The translations under genes and the position numbers were made by a program. 64,000 bases of DNA from NCBI RefSeq assembly GCF_019204045.1, contig NZ_JAGSPC010000001.1, positions 186,001 through 250,000 of the forward strand. Reading direction: 5' to 3'. The notes under the pieces are model-generated. The model saw only the letters and a program-made list of their open reading frames with translations, made no database searches and was not told the DNA's origin. Positions 7,710 to 16,573 of the stretch are shown here, one piece after another. Source of the stretch: Erythrobacter crassostreae (GTDB lineage Bacteria > Pseudomonadota > Alphaproteobacteria > Sphingomonadales > Sphingomonadaceae). Numbering within the stretch: the first letter of the stretch is position 1; each line of letters starts with the position of its first letter.

Positions 7710-8873
7710 GTGACAGATGCGAAAATAAGCATTGAAACCATATCCGACAAGCGTGGACGGGCACGCTTTGTGGATGTGGGCCGCGCCTTCGCGGCAAAAA
7801 CGCCCAATTCCGTCCCGCAATTGCGCAGCGAGCAGCTGGAGCTGGTGAACCCGGACAAGAATCCATTCTTCGGTCATGCCCGCGCCCAGTTCTTCATCGC
7901 GCACCGTGGTGGTCATCCTGTTGGCAGAATATCTGCGCATATTGATGATCTCGCGCTCAACATGCCTGCCGAACAGGGCTTCGGCCCGGGCACTGGAATG
8001 TTTGGATATTTCGACGCCGAGGACAAAGACGTCACGGACATTCTGATTGAAACAGCCGAAACGTGGCTGCGCGATCATGGCATGACCCGCATTGTCGGGC
8101 CGATCTCGCTTTCGATCTGGGAAGAGCCCGGATTGCTCGTCCAAGGGCAAAACCATCCGCCCATGATCATGATGGGGCACCACCCTGCAGAGTATGCTGG
8201 CTGGATCGAAGCAGCAGGCTATGCCCGCGCAAAAACGCTGTACACCTACGATCTCGACATCACCAAAGAGTTCAATCCGCTGATCCGGCGGATCGTAAAG
8301 TCAGGCGAACGCAATGACCGGATCAATGTTCGCCCTGTTCGAAAGGACCGCTGGGATGAAGAGGCCGATATAATCCTTTCGATCCTGAATGATGCGTGGT
8401 CGGATAATTGGGGGTTCGTGCCATTCACGCCTGATGAAGTCGCCTATGCTGGCAAAAAGCTGAAAACGATCATTCACGAAGATCTGAACATGATTGCCGA
8501 GGTTGACGGCAAGCCGGTCGCTTTCATGCTGACCTTTCCCGACATCAATGACGCGCTTACCCGCATTGATGGCAAACTGTTCCCGTTTGGCTGGCTGCAC
8601 ATGCTGCGCTGGCTCAAAAAGCCTCGAGGCTCGGGCATGCGCGTTCCGTTGATGGGAGTGCTGAAGGAAATGCACAATTCGCGCCTGGCGAGCCAGCTTG
8701 CATTTATGATGATCAGCTACATCCGGGTGCATGCCACCGGTCAGTTTGAATCGACCCGCGGCGAATTGGGCTGGGTCCTTGATGATAATCAGGGGATGGT
8801 CGCCATCGCAGAGATGATTGATAGCGAAATCAACCGCGAATATGCGATCTACGAAAAACCGCTCGCCTCCTAG
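7710..8873 (+). CDS. GNAT-like acetyltransferase superfamily protein (about 388 aa)
   Basis: Cytoplasmic protein of a long GNAT-like family common in proteobacteria, with unproven function; relatives have carried the misleading name dATP pyrophosphohydrolase. Visible blocks: LELVNPDKNPFFGHARAQFF, GRISAHIDD, FGYFDAEDK, then RIVGPISLSIWEEPGLLVQG, and the C-terminal acyltransferase-like half with DLNMIAEVDGKPVAFMLTFPD, ATGQFESTRGELGWVLDDN and the final NREYAIYEKPL. The GTG at 7710 (VTDAKISIE) is preferred, being preceded by an ACGGGAAA purine stretch; a longer reading to 7620 is possible. It is divergent from the desaturase and ends with a hairpin terminator at 8886. Confidence 0.7.
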   Translation: MTDAKISIETISDKRGRARFVDVGRAFAAKTPNSVPQLRSEQLELVNPDKNPFFGHARAQFFIAHRGGHPVGRISAHIDDLALNMPAEQGFGPGTGMFGYFDAEDKDVTDILIETAETWLRDHGMTRIVGPISLSIWEEPGLLVQGQNHPPMIMMGHHPAEYAGWIEAAGYARAKTLYTYDLDITKEFNPLIRRIVKSGERNDRINVRPVRKDRWDEEADIILSILNDAWSDNWGFVPFTPDEVAYAGKKLKTIIHEDLNMIAEVDGKPVAFMLTFPDINDALTRIDGKLFPFGWLHMLRWLKKPRGSGMRVPLMGVLKEMHNSRLASQLAFMMISYIRVHATGQFESTRGELGWVLDDNQGMVAIAEMIDSEINREYAIYEKPLAS

Positions 8874-8885
8874 GCCGTTACGAAA

Positions 8886-8921
8886 AAAGGCCACCACTTG
8901 GGAAAGTGATGGCCTTTCGGG
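8886..8921 (+). terminator. Hairpin terminator after the GNAT-like gene
   Basis: AAAGGCCACCACTT (8886-8899) pairs with AAGTGATGGCCTTT (8904-8917), with one mismatch and a GGGA loop. The A-rich and T-rich ends make it usable in both directions, although the U tract on the + strand is only TTT. Confidence 0.7.
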
Positions 8922-9202
8922 ATCGTATCACCGGCCGCTTGGACGGGAGGGGGGTCTCGGCGGTGATATAGACAGAATGCACACCTAAAAGAGCGGTTCC
9001 CGGACGTTTAAAAATTTTTTGAACAATTGCTCCGAATTGGTTCGAATTTGCATTCAAGGGAGTTTCTGCAAGCTGCAAACTTACGATTGCCACATGTAAT
9101 CTTTGCACACAAAAGCAGGGGCGACGCGATCAACTCAACGCGCTATGGACTTGATTCGGAGCCAAGGACTGGCCGCCGTTCTGGTCGTGAAAGTGAGATA
9201 TT
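8922..9202. other. Intergenic region before phyR, no gene seen
   Basis: No credible coding frame or RNA gene was found. The stretch contains an AT-rich segment (AAAAATTTTTTG near 9010) that could house the phyR promoter. The best EcfG-like arrangement (TGAAC at 9020, GTT at 9040) has one wrong base and a 15-nt spacer, so it is not called. A GTGAG purine stretch ahead of 9203 may serve as the phyR ribosome binding site. Confidence 0.5.
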
Positions 9203-9997
9203 ATGCCTTTAGGTCAAGAAGTTGCAGCCAACCTTCCCTTCCTGCGTCGTTATGCCCGCGCGCTAACAGGATCGCAGGCGACCGGCGACGCATTCGTTCG
9301 CGCGACACTAGAAGCGGCGCTGGCCGACGAGGACCTGAAAGCATCGCTCAGCGGTGGACGTATTCCGCTCTACGCCGCGTTCAACAAAGTCTGGTCGAGC
9401 GCATATATGGACGCGGATGCTGGCGAAATCGCAAGCGGCGAACATGAGATCGGCGCTCAGGCAAGGCTGGGCGCGATCACCCCGCTCAATCGTCAGGCTC
9501 TCCTTCTGACGACACTAGAAGATTTTTCGCCCGCACAGGCCGCACAGATCATGGAAATGGAAACGTCCGAGATCGAAGCGCTGGTCGCCGAAGCCGTTAG
9601 CGAAATCGACCGCGAGCAAGCGACATCGGTTCTGATTATCGAAGACGAACCTTTGATCTCAATGCAGCTTGAGGATCTTGTGAGCGGGATTGGTCACGAA
9701 ATTTCCGGCACGGCGGCGACCCGCACTCAGGCGCAAGAAGCAGTCGAGAAAAGTATGCCGGGCCTCGTGCTTGCCGATATCCAGCTTGCTGACGGATCAT
9801 CGGGCCTTGATGCGGTTGATGATATTCTCGCCATCGCAAAAGTACCGGTCATCTTCATCACCGCATATCCGGAACGCCTTTTGACCGGTGACCGGCCAGA
9901 GCCGACCTATCTCGTGACCAAGCCGTTTCAGGAACAGACCGTGCGCGCCGCGATCAGCCAGGCACTGTTCTTTGGGTCAAGCCGTCCGTTGGACTAA
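9203..9997 (+). CDS. phyR: General stress response anti-anti-sigma response regulator PhyR
   Basis: On phosphorylation it binds NepR and releases the sigma factor EcfG. Residues 1-138 form the sigma-like domain (LPFLRRYARALTGSQATGDAFV region for sigma2, LLTTLEDFSPAQAAQIMEM for sigma4), lacking real promoter-binding character. Residues 142-260 are a receiver domain: acidic pair in IIEDEP, phospho-acceptor Asp192 in VLADIQLADG, Thr220 in FITAYP and Lys240 in VTKPF. Asp192 matches the acceptor position of the Caulobacter protein. At 264 aa it has the family length. The matching sensor kinase (convergent, 12 nt away), nepR and ecfG are in the next 2.7 kb, so the whole pathway is clustered here. 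Confidence 0.96.
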   Translation: MPLGQEVAANLPFLRRYARALTGSQATGDAFVRATLEAALADEDLKASLSGGRIPLYAAFNKVWSSAYMDADAGEIASGEHEIGAQARLGAITPLNRQALLLTTLEDFSPAQAAQIMEMETSEIEALVAEAVSEIDREQATSVLIIEDEPLISMQLEDLVSGIGHEISGTAATRTQAQEAVEKSMPGLVLADIQLADGSSGLDAVDDILAIAKVPVIFITAYPERLLTGDRPEPTYLVTKPFQEQTVRAAISQALFFGSSRPLD

Positions 9998-10009
9998 GCC
10001 GCATTTGGG

Positions 10010-11725
10010 TCAGAGAGACACCGGCTCGCGAATTTGGAACTCGCTTCGCCGCCGGACCGGCACGCGAAGGCGGCAATGCACACCGTGGTCATGAAAATCG
10101 AGCTGCACCGGATGTTTCAATTCGTGTGCGACAATCTTCTCGATCAGCTCCAAGCCAAACCCCCTCTTGCCAGGCTGTGCAACAGGCGGGCCGCCCGCCT
10201 CGCACCATTCCAGTTCAGCAAGATTTTCGCCCACCAGTTCCCATGTAATGGCAACCGAACCTTCGGATGCGCTCAGCGCCCCGAATTTGGCAGCATTGGT
10301 GGCGAGTTCGTGGATCGCGAGGCCGAGGGACAGGGCATCGTTAGGGGCGAGCTCAACATCAGGGCCTGAGACAGCGAAAGCGTTTTCCGAATCGCCGCGG
10401 AAATGTCTCAGCTCAGCCTCGATAACGGAGCTCATGGCAGTCGTGCCCCAGTCACTTCCGGTGAGAAGGTCATGCGTTGCCGAAAGCGAGCGCACCCGCC
10501 CTTCGAGGCTATCGGCGAAATCATCGAGGCCCTTGGCGCGTCGGCGGGTCAACGACATGATCGAAAGCACGTTTGCCAACGTGTTCTTGACTCGATGATT
10601 CAGTTCCCGGCTTAGGGAATTACGGATTGATTGTTGCTCTTCATAGAACGTCAAACGCGCCCGATCTTCATGCGCCTGCTGCGTGATTAGGCGGGCCAAC
10701 AACATCAAAAGGCCAGACAGAGCCAGTCCGAACAACAGCGTAACCATGGACAATGGAGCAAGCGTCTGTTTCTCATCGGTTTCGACAAGAAGTATCATTT
10801 GCCGATTGGCGAACGACACATTTTGCTCAACCTGCTGCGTTGTTCTCCCGTCGAGTGTCACAGCGGCGAGCTGTTGCTCCGGTTTCAGCGCTTCGTCGTA
10901 CAATCGCACGCCGAGACCTGTCGAACCAGTGCGTTCGATTGCCGTTTCAAGAAAGCGCGCTGCATCGAACGGGCTGTAAACGAAGCCAGCCAAGCTCTCA
11001 TTGGCATCGCGCAAGGATGGCTCACCGGAATAGACCGGCATAAGGATCATAAAACCGAGCGCTTCATCAGACCCCTCTTGCGCGACAATAATTCGGCCCG
11101 ATGCTGTTGGTTGAACTGTGCGTTTTGCCTCGTCCATCGCCTTTGCGCGGACGGGGTCGGAATACATATTGAACCCGAGCGCGCGCCGGTTTCTCCGCGT
11201 GTCGGGGGAGAAATAAGTGATAGGGGCCAACCGCGGAAGCGCAGGCCCAGAGACAGGCCGAATGTCCGGGAATTCGGGTTGCCCCGCCCGAACTCTTTCA
11301 AGGAACTCTGCCTCGCCCGTTCTTGGGAGCACGGTGATCCAGCCGATCCCTTCCGCTCCCTTATATTCTAGGTTGAGCCGCAGTTCGCTGACAAACTGGC
11401 GGAATACGCTGGGACTGACTTCATCAACGCTGGAAAAAAGTGCAGCTCCGGCCCGCAGATAAGATGAAAAACTGTTGCCGCGCCGCTCCAGCTCAGAAGC
11501 GATCGATTGCGCCTGTTCCCGCATTTGAGCGGCATCGCGTGCTCGCTCGCTGCGCTCAATCGAATAGACACTGAGGGCTGTTATAGCGGCGATAGCGGCA
11601 AAGATCGCAAGCGGGATTGCGCGGGGATAGTTGAGCATCCACCCGCGCACACTCCCACGCGCTTCGCGCGTCTTTTGCACTCCCCTTTCGGGGCCAGTAT
11701 CGTTCATGGTCGTATTCGTATTCAT
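10010..11725 (-). CDS. CHASE-domain HWE/HisKA_2 sensor histidine kinase (PhyK-like, predicted PhyR kinase)
   Basis: Inner-membrane sensor kinase predicted to phosphorylate PhyR. With the start at 11725 (MNTNTTMND) it has 571 aa. A first membrane helix is at about residues 35-58, then a periplasmic CHASE sensor domain (about 70-250, with GIGWITVLPRTGEAEF and FGFMI-like strands), then a second helix (LSMVTLLFGLALSGLLMLLARL). The cytoplasmic kinase has an H-box ELNHRVKNTLANVLSIMSLTRRR and an N-box HELATNAAKFGAL, the signature of the HWE/HisKA_2 class that partners PhyR. A 74-residue longer frame is rejected because it would cross the nepR promoter. It is divergent from nepR-ecfG and appears to share their symmetric promoter. 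The ligand is unknown. Confidence 0.9.
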   Translation of the reverse strand: MNTNTTMNDTGPERGVQKTREARGSVRGWMLNYPRAIPLAIFAAIAAITALSVYSIERSERARDAAQMREQAQSIASELERRGNSFSSYLRAGAALFSSVDEVSPSVFRQFVSELRLNLEYKGAEGIGWITVLPRTGEAEFLERVRAGQPEFPDIRPVSGPALPRLAPITYFSPDTRRNRRALGFNMYSDPVRAKAMDEAKRTVQPTASGRIIVAQEGSDEALGFMILMPVYSGEPSLRDANESLAGFVYSPFDAARFLETAIERTGSTGLGVRLYDEALKPEQQLAAVTLDGRTTQQVEQNVSFANRQMILLVETDEKQTLAPLSMVTLLFGLALSGLLMLLARLITQQAHEDRARLTFYEEQQSIRNSLSRELNHRVKNTLANVLSIMSLTRRRAKGLDDFADSLEGRVRSLSATHDLLTGSDWGTTAMSSVIEAELRHFRGDSENAFAVSGPDVELAPNDALSLGLAIHELATNAAKFGALSASEGSVAITWELVGENLAELEWCEAGGPPVAQPGKRGFGLELIEKIVAHELKHPVQLDFHDHGVHCRLRVPVRRRSEFQIREPVSL

Positions 11726-11753
11726 TATGCAGTATCTGCTATCCCGTGTGGAC

Positions 11754-11780
11754 GGAACCAAACAGGGCGCGCTTCGTTCC
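11754..11780. promoter_or_regulatory. Symmetric, bidirectional EcfG-type promoter (GGAAC-N17-GTTCC)
   Basis: On the + strand GGAAC (11754-11758) is 17 nt from CGTT (GTT 11776-11778), which would drive nepR-ecfG. On the - strand the same bases read GGAAC (11780-11776), 17 nt, then GTT (11758-11756), which would drive the histidine kinase gene with a roughly 20-nt leader. The -35 element of each promoter is thus the complement of the -10 of the other. The sequence is direct observation; bidirectional use is inference. Confidence 0.75.
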
Positions 11781-11864
11781 CACTCTACGCGAAGAGGTGA
11801 TGTACACCAAAGGTGTAAAACCGAGATTGCGATAGACACCACTAGAAGGGATCTGGTCGAGCCG

Positions 11865-12065
11865 ATGGCTTCGGATAAAAACGTGACGGATAAAGGCATG
11901 GACAGCGACAGAGGCAAAGACGGTGCAGCAGCGCCGGACTGGGCCAATGGCTTGCGTCAGTTCTACGATTCCGTGGTAGACGAACCCATCCCTGACAGTT
12001 TCAAAGACCTGCTCGACAAGCTCGATGATCATGAGAATGCATCGGGCAAAGGGTCTGGCAGATAA
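11865..12065 (+). CDS. nepR: Anti-sigma factor NepR
   Basis: Small anti-sigma factor that sequesters EcfG and is itself captured by phosphorylated PhyR. The start at 11865 gives 66 aa with a disordered acidic N-terminus and the NepR helices: WANGLRQFYDSVVDEPIPDSFKDLL followed by DKLDD, the core motif of the family. The stop codon TAA overlaps the ATG of the sigma factor gene (TAATG), giving translational coupling and stoichiometric synthesis. An EcfG-type promoter 85 nt upstream suggests autoregulation. A longer upstream reading exists in this frame but would include the promoter and is discarded. Confidence 0.94.
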   Translation: MASDKNVTDKGMDSDRGKDGAAAPDWANGLRQFYDSVVDEPIPDSFKDLLDKLDDHENASGKGSGR

Positions 12066-12688
12066 TGGCGGATAAAAAGCCACTGCCGGTGCGCACACCG
12101 GCTGAAAAAGCAGCGTTCAAACGAGAACTTACCGAAGTTGTCCCGCATCTGCGCGCCTTCGCGCGCGGCCTTTGCGGCCGGCCTGATATGGCCGATGATC
12201 TGGTTCAGGAAACCATGCTGAAAGCGTGGGCCGCACAAGACCGGTTTGAACCGGGTACATCGATGCGTGCCTGGACGTTTGTGATCCTGCGCAATGCGTA
12301 CCTCACCGATATGCGCCGCAACCGGTTCCGCGGCGATTATGATGAAGGCGTGGCAGAGCGTATCCTCACCGCTCCAGCGGGTCAGGAAGAGCCGATCCAT
12401 CTTTCCGACATGCACCGCGCATTGCTTACGCTGCCGCCTGAACGGCGCGAGGCTTTGCTACTCGTCGGCGCTGGCGGGTTCTCTTACGAAGAGGCAGCCG
12501 AAATTTGCGGTTGCGCGGTCGGTACGATCAAAAGCCGGGTAGGACGCGCGCGCGCAACTTTGAATTCCATGCTGGAAGACGGCGATATTCCGCGGCGATC
12601 GACCGAAGATGCGAGAGCACATCGGGCGATCCTCGAAGAATTGGATAACGTCGCAGCGGGCAAAGGCATCGCTGCTGCCAAGCCTTAA
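12065..12688 (+). CDS. ecfG: ECF sigma factor EcfG of the general stress response
   Basis: Sigma factor that directs RNA polymerase to GGAAC-N16/17-GTT promoters under stress. It is 207 aa with region 2 (HLRAFARGLCGRPDMADDLVQE and WTFVILRNAYLTDMRRNRF) and region 4 (LPPERREALLLVGAGGFSYEEAAEICGCAVGTIKSRVGRAR as a helix-turn-helix). It has no N-terminal region 1 and carries a short C-terminal tail of about 35 residues. Translation is coupled to nepR by TAATG. Candidate target promoters are seen in this window before clpS, before nepR/kinase and before ahpC. Its 3' end overlaps the convergent symporter gene by 4 nt. Confidence 0.95.
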   Translation: MADKKPLPVRTPAEKAAFKRELTEVVPHLRAFARGLCGRPDMADDLVQETMLKAWAAQDRFEPGTSMRAWTFVILRNAYLTDMRRNRFRGDYDEGVAERILTAPAGQEEPIHLSDMHRALLTLPPERREALLLVGAGGFSYEEAAEICGCAVGTIKSRVGRARATLNSMLEDGDIPRRSTEDARAHRAILEELDNVAAGKGIAAAKP

Positions 12689-13974
12689 TCGCTGGCTTCG
12701 TCCGAACCGCCGCGATCCACTGCAGAAGTCACCGCGACATTCATAGTTACGTTCGCAAGCGTCCGCATAATATCCGGCAGCATTTCGACAGCGACCAGCA
12801 GGGCTAGCGGCTCAATCGGCACTCCCATCGCAAGTGCAATTGGGCCGATTGAAACCACAAAGCTGATCGAACCCGGCAGGCTGACCGATCCGATGCTGAT
12901 GATGACCGCAATCAATATCCCTACGATCATCAGCGTAAGAGGCACTTCAATGCCTGCAAGCGCCGCGACATAGAGCGCGACCGCCAAGTTCATCGCGACA
13001 CTGGTTGCGCGGAAGATCGCAACAGCCAGTGGCAAGACAAATTCGCTGGTCTCCGGACGCAGTTTCAGCCGCGTGGCGCTATCAAGCATTGCCGGCAGGC
13101 TGGCGAGCGAGCTCTGTGTGGACACCGCCACCGCCTGTGCCGGTACCAATGCCTTCGCAAAGCGCAGCGGGCTAATCCCGCCGAGCACCCACGCCAACAG
13201 ATAAGCGAGCACCAGAATAAATCCGCCCATGGCCGATACGATCAGGATGTAATGCGCAAGCGCGGCAAATGCCCCGCCCCCGCTTCGCATGCCGACACCG
13301 AACGCCAGAGCCAAAACACCCGCAGGCGCAAGCCACAAGACCCAGCCGATAATCATCAACATCGCATTGGCCAATGCATGGAAGAATCCGAGCAGCGTCT
13401 TGTTCTGGCCGCCGGGCAGCTTCGCGATTGCGACAGCGAACAGCGCGAAGAAGATCGTCAACGGTAACATTGACGTTTCCGCCGCCGCCGCAATCATATT
13501 GGGCGCAATAAGCGAAGCGGCGAAATCGAGAATTCCCGGGACTTGCTGTTCGCCGCCTGGCACTTCAGCCAAAAATCCGCTGGCCGCTTCGGGTATTGGG
13601 ATGGTCTGCAACACCATCGGCATGATCAGCGCTGTAAATATCCCGCCCGCGATAAGAACTGCGAAAACCAACACCAAAAACTTGATCGCAGCCGCACCGG
13701 CGCGGGCCGCAGACATCATCTGCGCAATGCCGAGCACCAGCAAACTCGCCACGAGCGGGATAATCGTCATCTGAAGAGCCCGCAGCCACAGCGTGCCGAC
13801 CAGCGCGATGCTATCCTGCAACCATTGCGGCAGCCCTCCGCCAGCAAAGGCGACGCCCAAACCCAGCCCCACAATCAGCGCGGCAAAGGTCGCGATGACA
13901 GGCAGGCGGATCGCAACCAGCTCAAAATTGCTATCAGAAGCGGCCGGTGCGCCCGCTGGAACATCATTGGTCAA
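12685..13974 (-). CDS. Dicarboxylate/amino acid:cation symporter (SDF family)
   Basis: Inner-membrane secondary transporter that imports dicarboxylates or acidic amino acids with Na+ or H+. At 429 aa it has about eight membrane helices plus re-entrant hairpins: VIATFAALIVGLGLGVAFA at the start, the QMTIIPLVASLLVLGIAQMM segment, and AVSTQSSLASLPAML, a serine-rich HP1 loop typical of the family. The C-terminal HP2 region SVSLPGSISFVVSIGPIALAMGVPIEPL is also seen. In a canonical DctA or GltP the NMDGT motif follows HP1; here the equivalent reads SVAMNLAV, so substrate selectivity may differ. It is convergent with ecfG and divergent from glmM. The substrate is unresolved. Confidence 0.88.
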   Translation of the reverse strand: MTNDVPAGAPAASDSNFELVAIRLPVIATFAALIVGLGLGVAFAGGGLPQWLQDSIALVGTLWLRALQMTIIPLVASLLVLGIAQMMSAARAGAAAIKFLVLVFAVLIAGGIFTALIMPMVLQTIPIPEAASGFLAEVPGGEQQVPGILDFAASLIAPNMIAAAAETSMLPLTIFFALFAVAIAKLPGGQNKTLLGFFHALANAMLMIIGWVLWLAPAGVLALAFGVGMRSGGGAFAALAHYILIVSAMGGFILVLAYLLAWVLGGISPLRFAKALVPAQAVAVSTQSSLASLPAMLDSATRLKLRPETSEFVLPLAVAIFRATSVAMNLAVALYVAALAGIEVPLTLMIVGILIAVIISIGSVSLPGSISFVVSIGPIALAMGVPIEPLALLVAVEMLPDIMRTLANVTMNVAVTSAVDRGGSDEASD

Positions 13975-14089
13975 AAACCGAACCCCTGCTTACCTGTAAA
14001 TCTTTATGTCGAAACTCTTCCCTTCGCGCGATAACCGCGCCAGAAGCGCCTGACAAATATGGCTGACCAATCAGGGGGCTCTTAGGGGC

Positions 14090-15427
14090 ATGGCACGTAA
14101 ATTCTTCGGCACAGATGGCATCAGAGGCCGCACCAATAGCGGCGTCATGACAGCGGCGACGGCTATGAAAGTCGGGCAAGCTGCTGGCCGGCACTTTGTG
14201 CGCGGCGGTCACCGGCACCGGGTTGTGATTGGCAAGGATACCCGCCTGTCCGGCTATATGATGGAAAGCGCGCTGGTCGCCGGTTTCACCAGTGTCGGGA
14301 TCGATGTGATCATGACCGGCCCATTACCGACGCCCGCTATCGCTCTGCTAACACGCGAAATGCGCGCTGATCTGGGCGTGATGATTTCTGCCAGCCACAA
14401 CCTTTATGCTGATAACGGGATAAAGCTGTTCGGGCCTGACGGATTCAAACTGTCAGATGAAGCAGAAGCGGAAATTGAACGCTTGATCGAGACCGACATC
14501 CCACTCGTACCAGCGGAGAAGATCGGCCGCGCTCGCCGTATTGAGGATGCCCGGGGCCGTTATATTCACGCGGTAAAAAACTCGGTCGCCAGTGAAGTGC
14601 GGTTCGATGGGCTGAAGGTTGTCGTCGATTGCGCGCACGGCGCCGCCTATCAGGTTGCGCCATCCGCGATTTGGGAATTGGGCGCGGAAGTGATCGCGCT
14701 AGGCGTGAGTCCTGATGGCGTAAACATCAATGACGGGGTCGGCTCGACCGCTATCGAGGCGTTGCAAGCGCGCGTTGTGGAAGAACAGGCGCATGTCGGC
14801 ATCGCTCTTGATGGGGATGCAGACCGGCTGATCGTCGTCGATGAGAAAGGCCGCGCGGTTGATGGGGACCAGATTATGGCCCTGATCGCGACACGGATGC
14901 ACGAAAAAGGTGTCCTGAAAGGCGGCGGAATAGTCTCAACGGTCATGTCCAACCTGGGGCTTGAGCGGTATCTCGCCTCACAGGGATTAACGCTAGAGCG
15001 GACCAAGGTCGGAGACCGGTATGTGCTCGAGCGGATGAAAGAAGGCGGCTTCAACGTTGGCGGCGAGCAATCCGGTCACATGATCATGCTGGACCATTCA
15101 ACCACAGGGGACGGCACGGTCGCCGCGATGCGTGTTCTGACCAGCCTGGTCCGCTCGGAAAAACCGGCCAGCGAGATCCTGCATCTGTTTGACCCAGTGC
15201 CGCAATTGCTCAAAAATGTCCGCTATGAGGGCGGCGCACCGCTCGACAATGAGGCAGTTAAGGCCGTGATTGCCGAAGCTGAAGCAGAGCTTGAAGGCAA
15301 GGGCCGCCTGGTGATCCGTCCATCCGGCACAGAGCCGGTTATCCGCGTGATGGCCGAAGGCGATGACAAGAAACAGGTCGAGGCGGTGGTCGACCGCGTG
15401 TGCGACGCCGTTCGCGCTGCAACCTAA
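14090..15427 (+). CDS. glmM: Phosphoglucosamine mutase GlmM
   Basis: Converts glucosamine-6-phosphate to glucosamine-1-phosphate for UDP-GlcNAc, hence peptidoglycan and LPS synthesis. At 445 aa it shows the start FGTDGIRG, the catalytic loop with the phosphoserine at residue 102 (ISASHN), the metal-binding DGDADR loop near residue 240, the sugar loop GGEQSGH and the C-terminal phosphate loop [16 protein letters not shown]. The start at 14090 is supported by CTTAGGGGC just upstream. A DUF1272 gene follows 14 nt after the stop and then thiD, all probably cotranscribed. Confidence 0.97.
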   Translation: MARKFFGTDGIRGRTNSGVMTAATAMKVGQAAGRHFVRGGHRHRVVIGKDTRLSGYMMESALVAGFTSVGIDVIMTGPLPTPAIALLTREMRADLGVMISASHNLYADNGIKLFGPDGFKLSDEAEAEIERLIETDIPLVPAEKIGRARRIEDARGRYIHAVKNSVASEVRFDGLKVVVDCAHGAAYQVAPSAIWELGAEVIALGVSPDGVNINDGVGSTAIEALQARVVEEQAHVGIALDGDADRLIVVDEKGRAVDGDQIMALIATRMHEKGVLKGGGIVSTVMSNLGLERYLASQGLTLERTKVGDRYVLERMKEGGFNVGGEQSGHMIMLDHSTTGDGTVAAMRVLTSLVRSEKPASEILHLFDPVPQLLKNVRYEGGAPLDNEAVKAVIAEAEAELEGKGRLVIRPSGTEPVIRVMAEGDDKKQVEAVVDRVCDAVRAAT

Positions 15428-15441
15428 ACGGAGAACTTCCA

Positions 15442-15666
15442 ATGCTGGAAATGCGGCCTGACTGCGAACGCTGCGGCAATGATCTGCCAGCCGAAGCTCC
15501 CGGTGCGTTTATCTGCAGCTTTGAATGCACATTCTGCGCGCCGTGCGCCGAAGAGATGGATGACCAATGCCCGAATTGCGGCGGTGAATTGATGGACCGA
15601 CCGACCCGTGCGGCGAAGCTGCACGATAAGTACCCCCCATCAAAGCAGCGGAAATTCAAAGGGTGA
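15442..15666 (+). CDS. DUF1272 cysteine-rich small protein
   Basis: A 74-aa DUF1272 family protein with four CxxC-type knuckles: CERCGNDL, CSFECTFC, CAPC and CPNCGG. The nine cysteines suggest a double zinc ribbon, although metal binding is inference. It ends with a basic tail (KQRKFKG). The start at 15442 has GGAGAACTTCC upstream; a longer frame from inside glmM is discarded because it adds unrelated residues. The stop overlaps the GTG of thiD by 4 nt. Function is unknown and nothing in the neighbourhood identifies it. Confidence 0.88.
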   Translation: MLEMRPDCERCGNDLPAEAPGAFICSFECTFCAPCAEEMDDQCPNCGGELMDRPTRAAKLHDKYPPSKQRKFKG

Positions 15667-16478
15667 ACAAGGCCCCTCCCCGCATTCTCGCCATTGCCGG
15701 ATCGGATTCATCCGGCGGCGCGGGCATTCAAGCGGACATAAAGACGATCACCATGCTCGGCGGCTACGCCATGAGCGCGATTACCACGGTGACCGCGCAA
15801 AACAGCGTCGGTGTGCAGGCAATCGCGCCGATGGGCGGCGCGATTGTACGTGAACAGATTGCATCGTGTGCCAACGATATCGGGGTGGACGCAATCAAGA
15901 TCGGCATGCTCCACGATATAGAGATCATCAATGCTGTGGCAGAGGGATTAGACCTCATCGACAGCTCAGTGCCCATCGTGCTCGATCCGGTTATGGTCGC
16001 AACGAGCGGCGCGACGCTGATCGCTCAGGACGCGATAGCTGCAATGCGTGAAACGCTGTTTCCCAAGGCCACGCTGATCACGCCGAACCTTCCGGAATTG
16101 GCGCATCTGCTTGAGAGAAGCCTGACGGATTCGTCGCAAATGGCTGGCGCGGCCGAGGAACTGGGTGAAGACACCGGCGCCGCGATTCTCGCCAAAGGCG
16201 GCCATACGGGCGATGCGAGAGTAATCGACATTCTGTATGTTCCGGATACGCGCGCGGTTCAATTCGAACATGCCCGCATCGATACGCAGCACACGCATGG
16301 TACCGGCTGCACGCTGTCATCAGCCATCGCGACGCTGCTCGGCCACGGACAGCCACTGGTAAACGCAGTCAGGCTTGGGCGAAATTTCGTCCGCCACGCC
16401 ATCGAAAATGCGCCCGGCTACGGTCTCGGCAATGGTCCATTGGGGCATCAGGCGGTCCGGTCCCTTTCGGAAGACTGA
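15663..16478 (+). CDS. thiD: Bifunctional hydroxymethylpyrimidine kinase/phosphomethylpyrimidine kinase ThiD
   Basis: Phosphorylates HMP and then HMP-P to HMP-PP for thiamine biosynthesis. It is a ribokinase-fold enzyme of 271 aa: GSDSSGGAGIQADIKT at the N-terminus, VLDPVMVATSGATL in the centre and the HTHGTGCTLSSAIA anion-hole loop with its conserved Cys. The GTG start at 15663 overlaps the DUF1272 stop. No thiamine riboswitch was found ahead of it, as expected for an internal operon gene. The next gene on this strand is about 95 nt away and unrelated. Confidence 0.95.
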   Translation: MNKAPPRILAIAGSDSSGGAGIQADIKTITMLGGYAMSAITTVTAQNSVGVQAIAPMGGAIVREQIASCANDIGVDAIKIGMLHDIEIINAVAEGLDLIDSSVPIVLDPVMVATSGATLIAQDAIAAMRETLFPKATLITPNLPELAHLLERSLTDSSQMAGAAEELGEDTGAAILAKGGHTGDARVIDILYVPDTRAVQFEHARIDTQHTHGTGCTLSSAIATLLGHGQPLVNAVRLGRNFVRHAIENAPGYGLGNGPLGHQAVRSLSED

Positions 16479-16573
16479 TACAATCGTGCGACCATTTGCG
16501 ACAATTCGCCCCTGACTGCTTTGACCCTTAGTTGATAGGAAACAGCAGATACAAAAACCGGAGCATCGGGCAT

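Noticed and set aside
9020..9042. EcfG-like promoter before phyR (TGAAC-N15-GTT)
   Set aside because: First base of the -35 is wrong and the spacer is 15, outside the 16-17 range. Not called.
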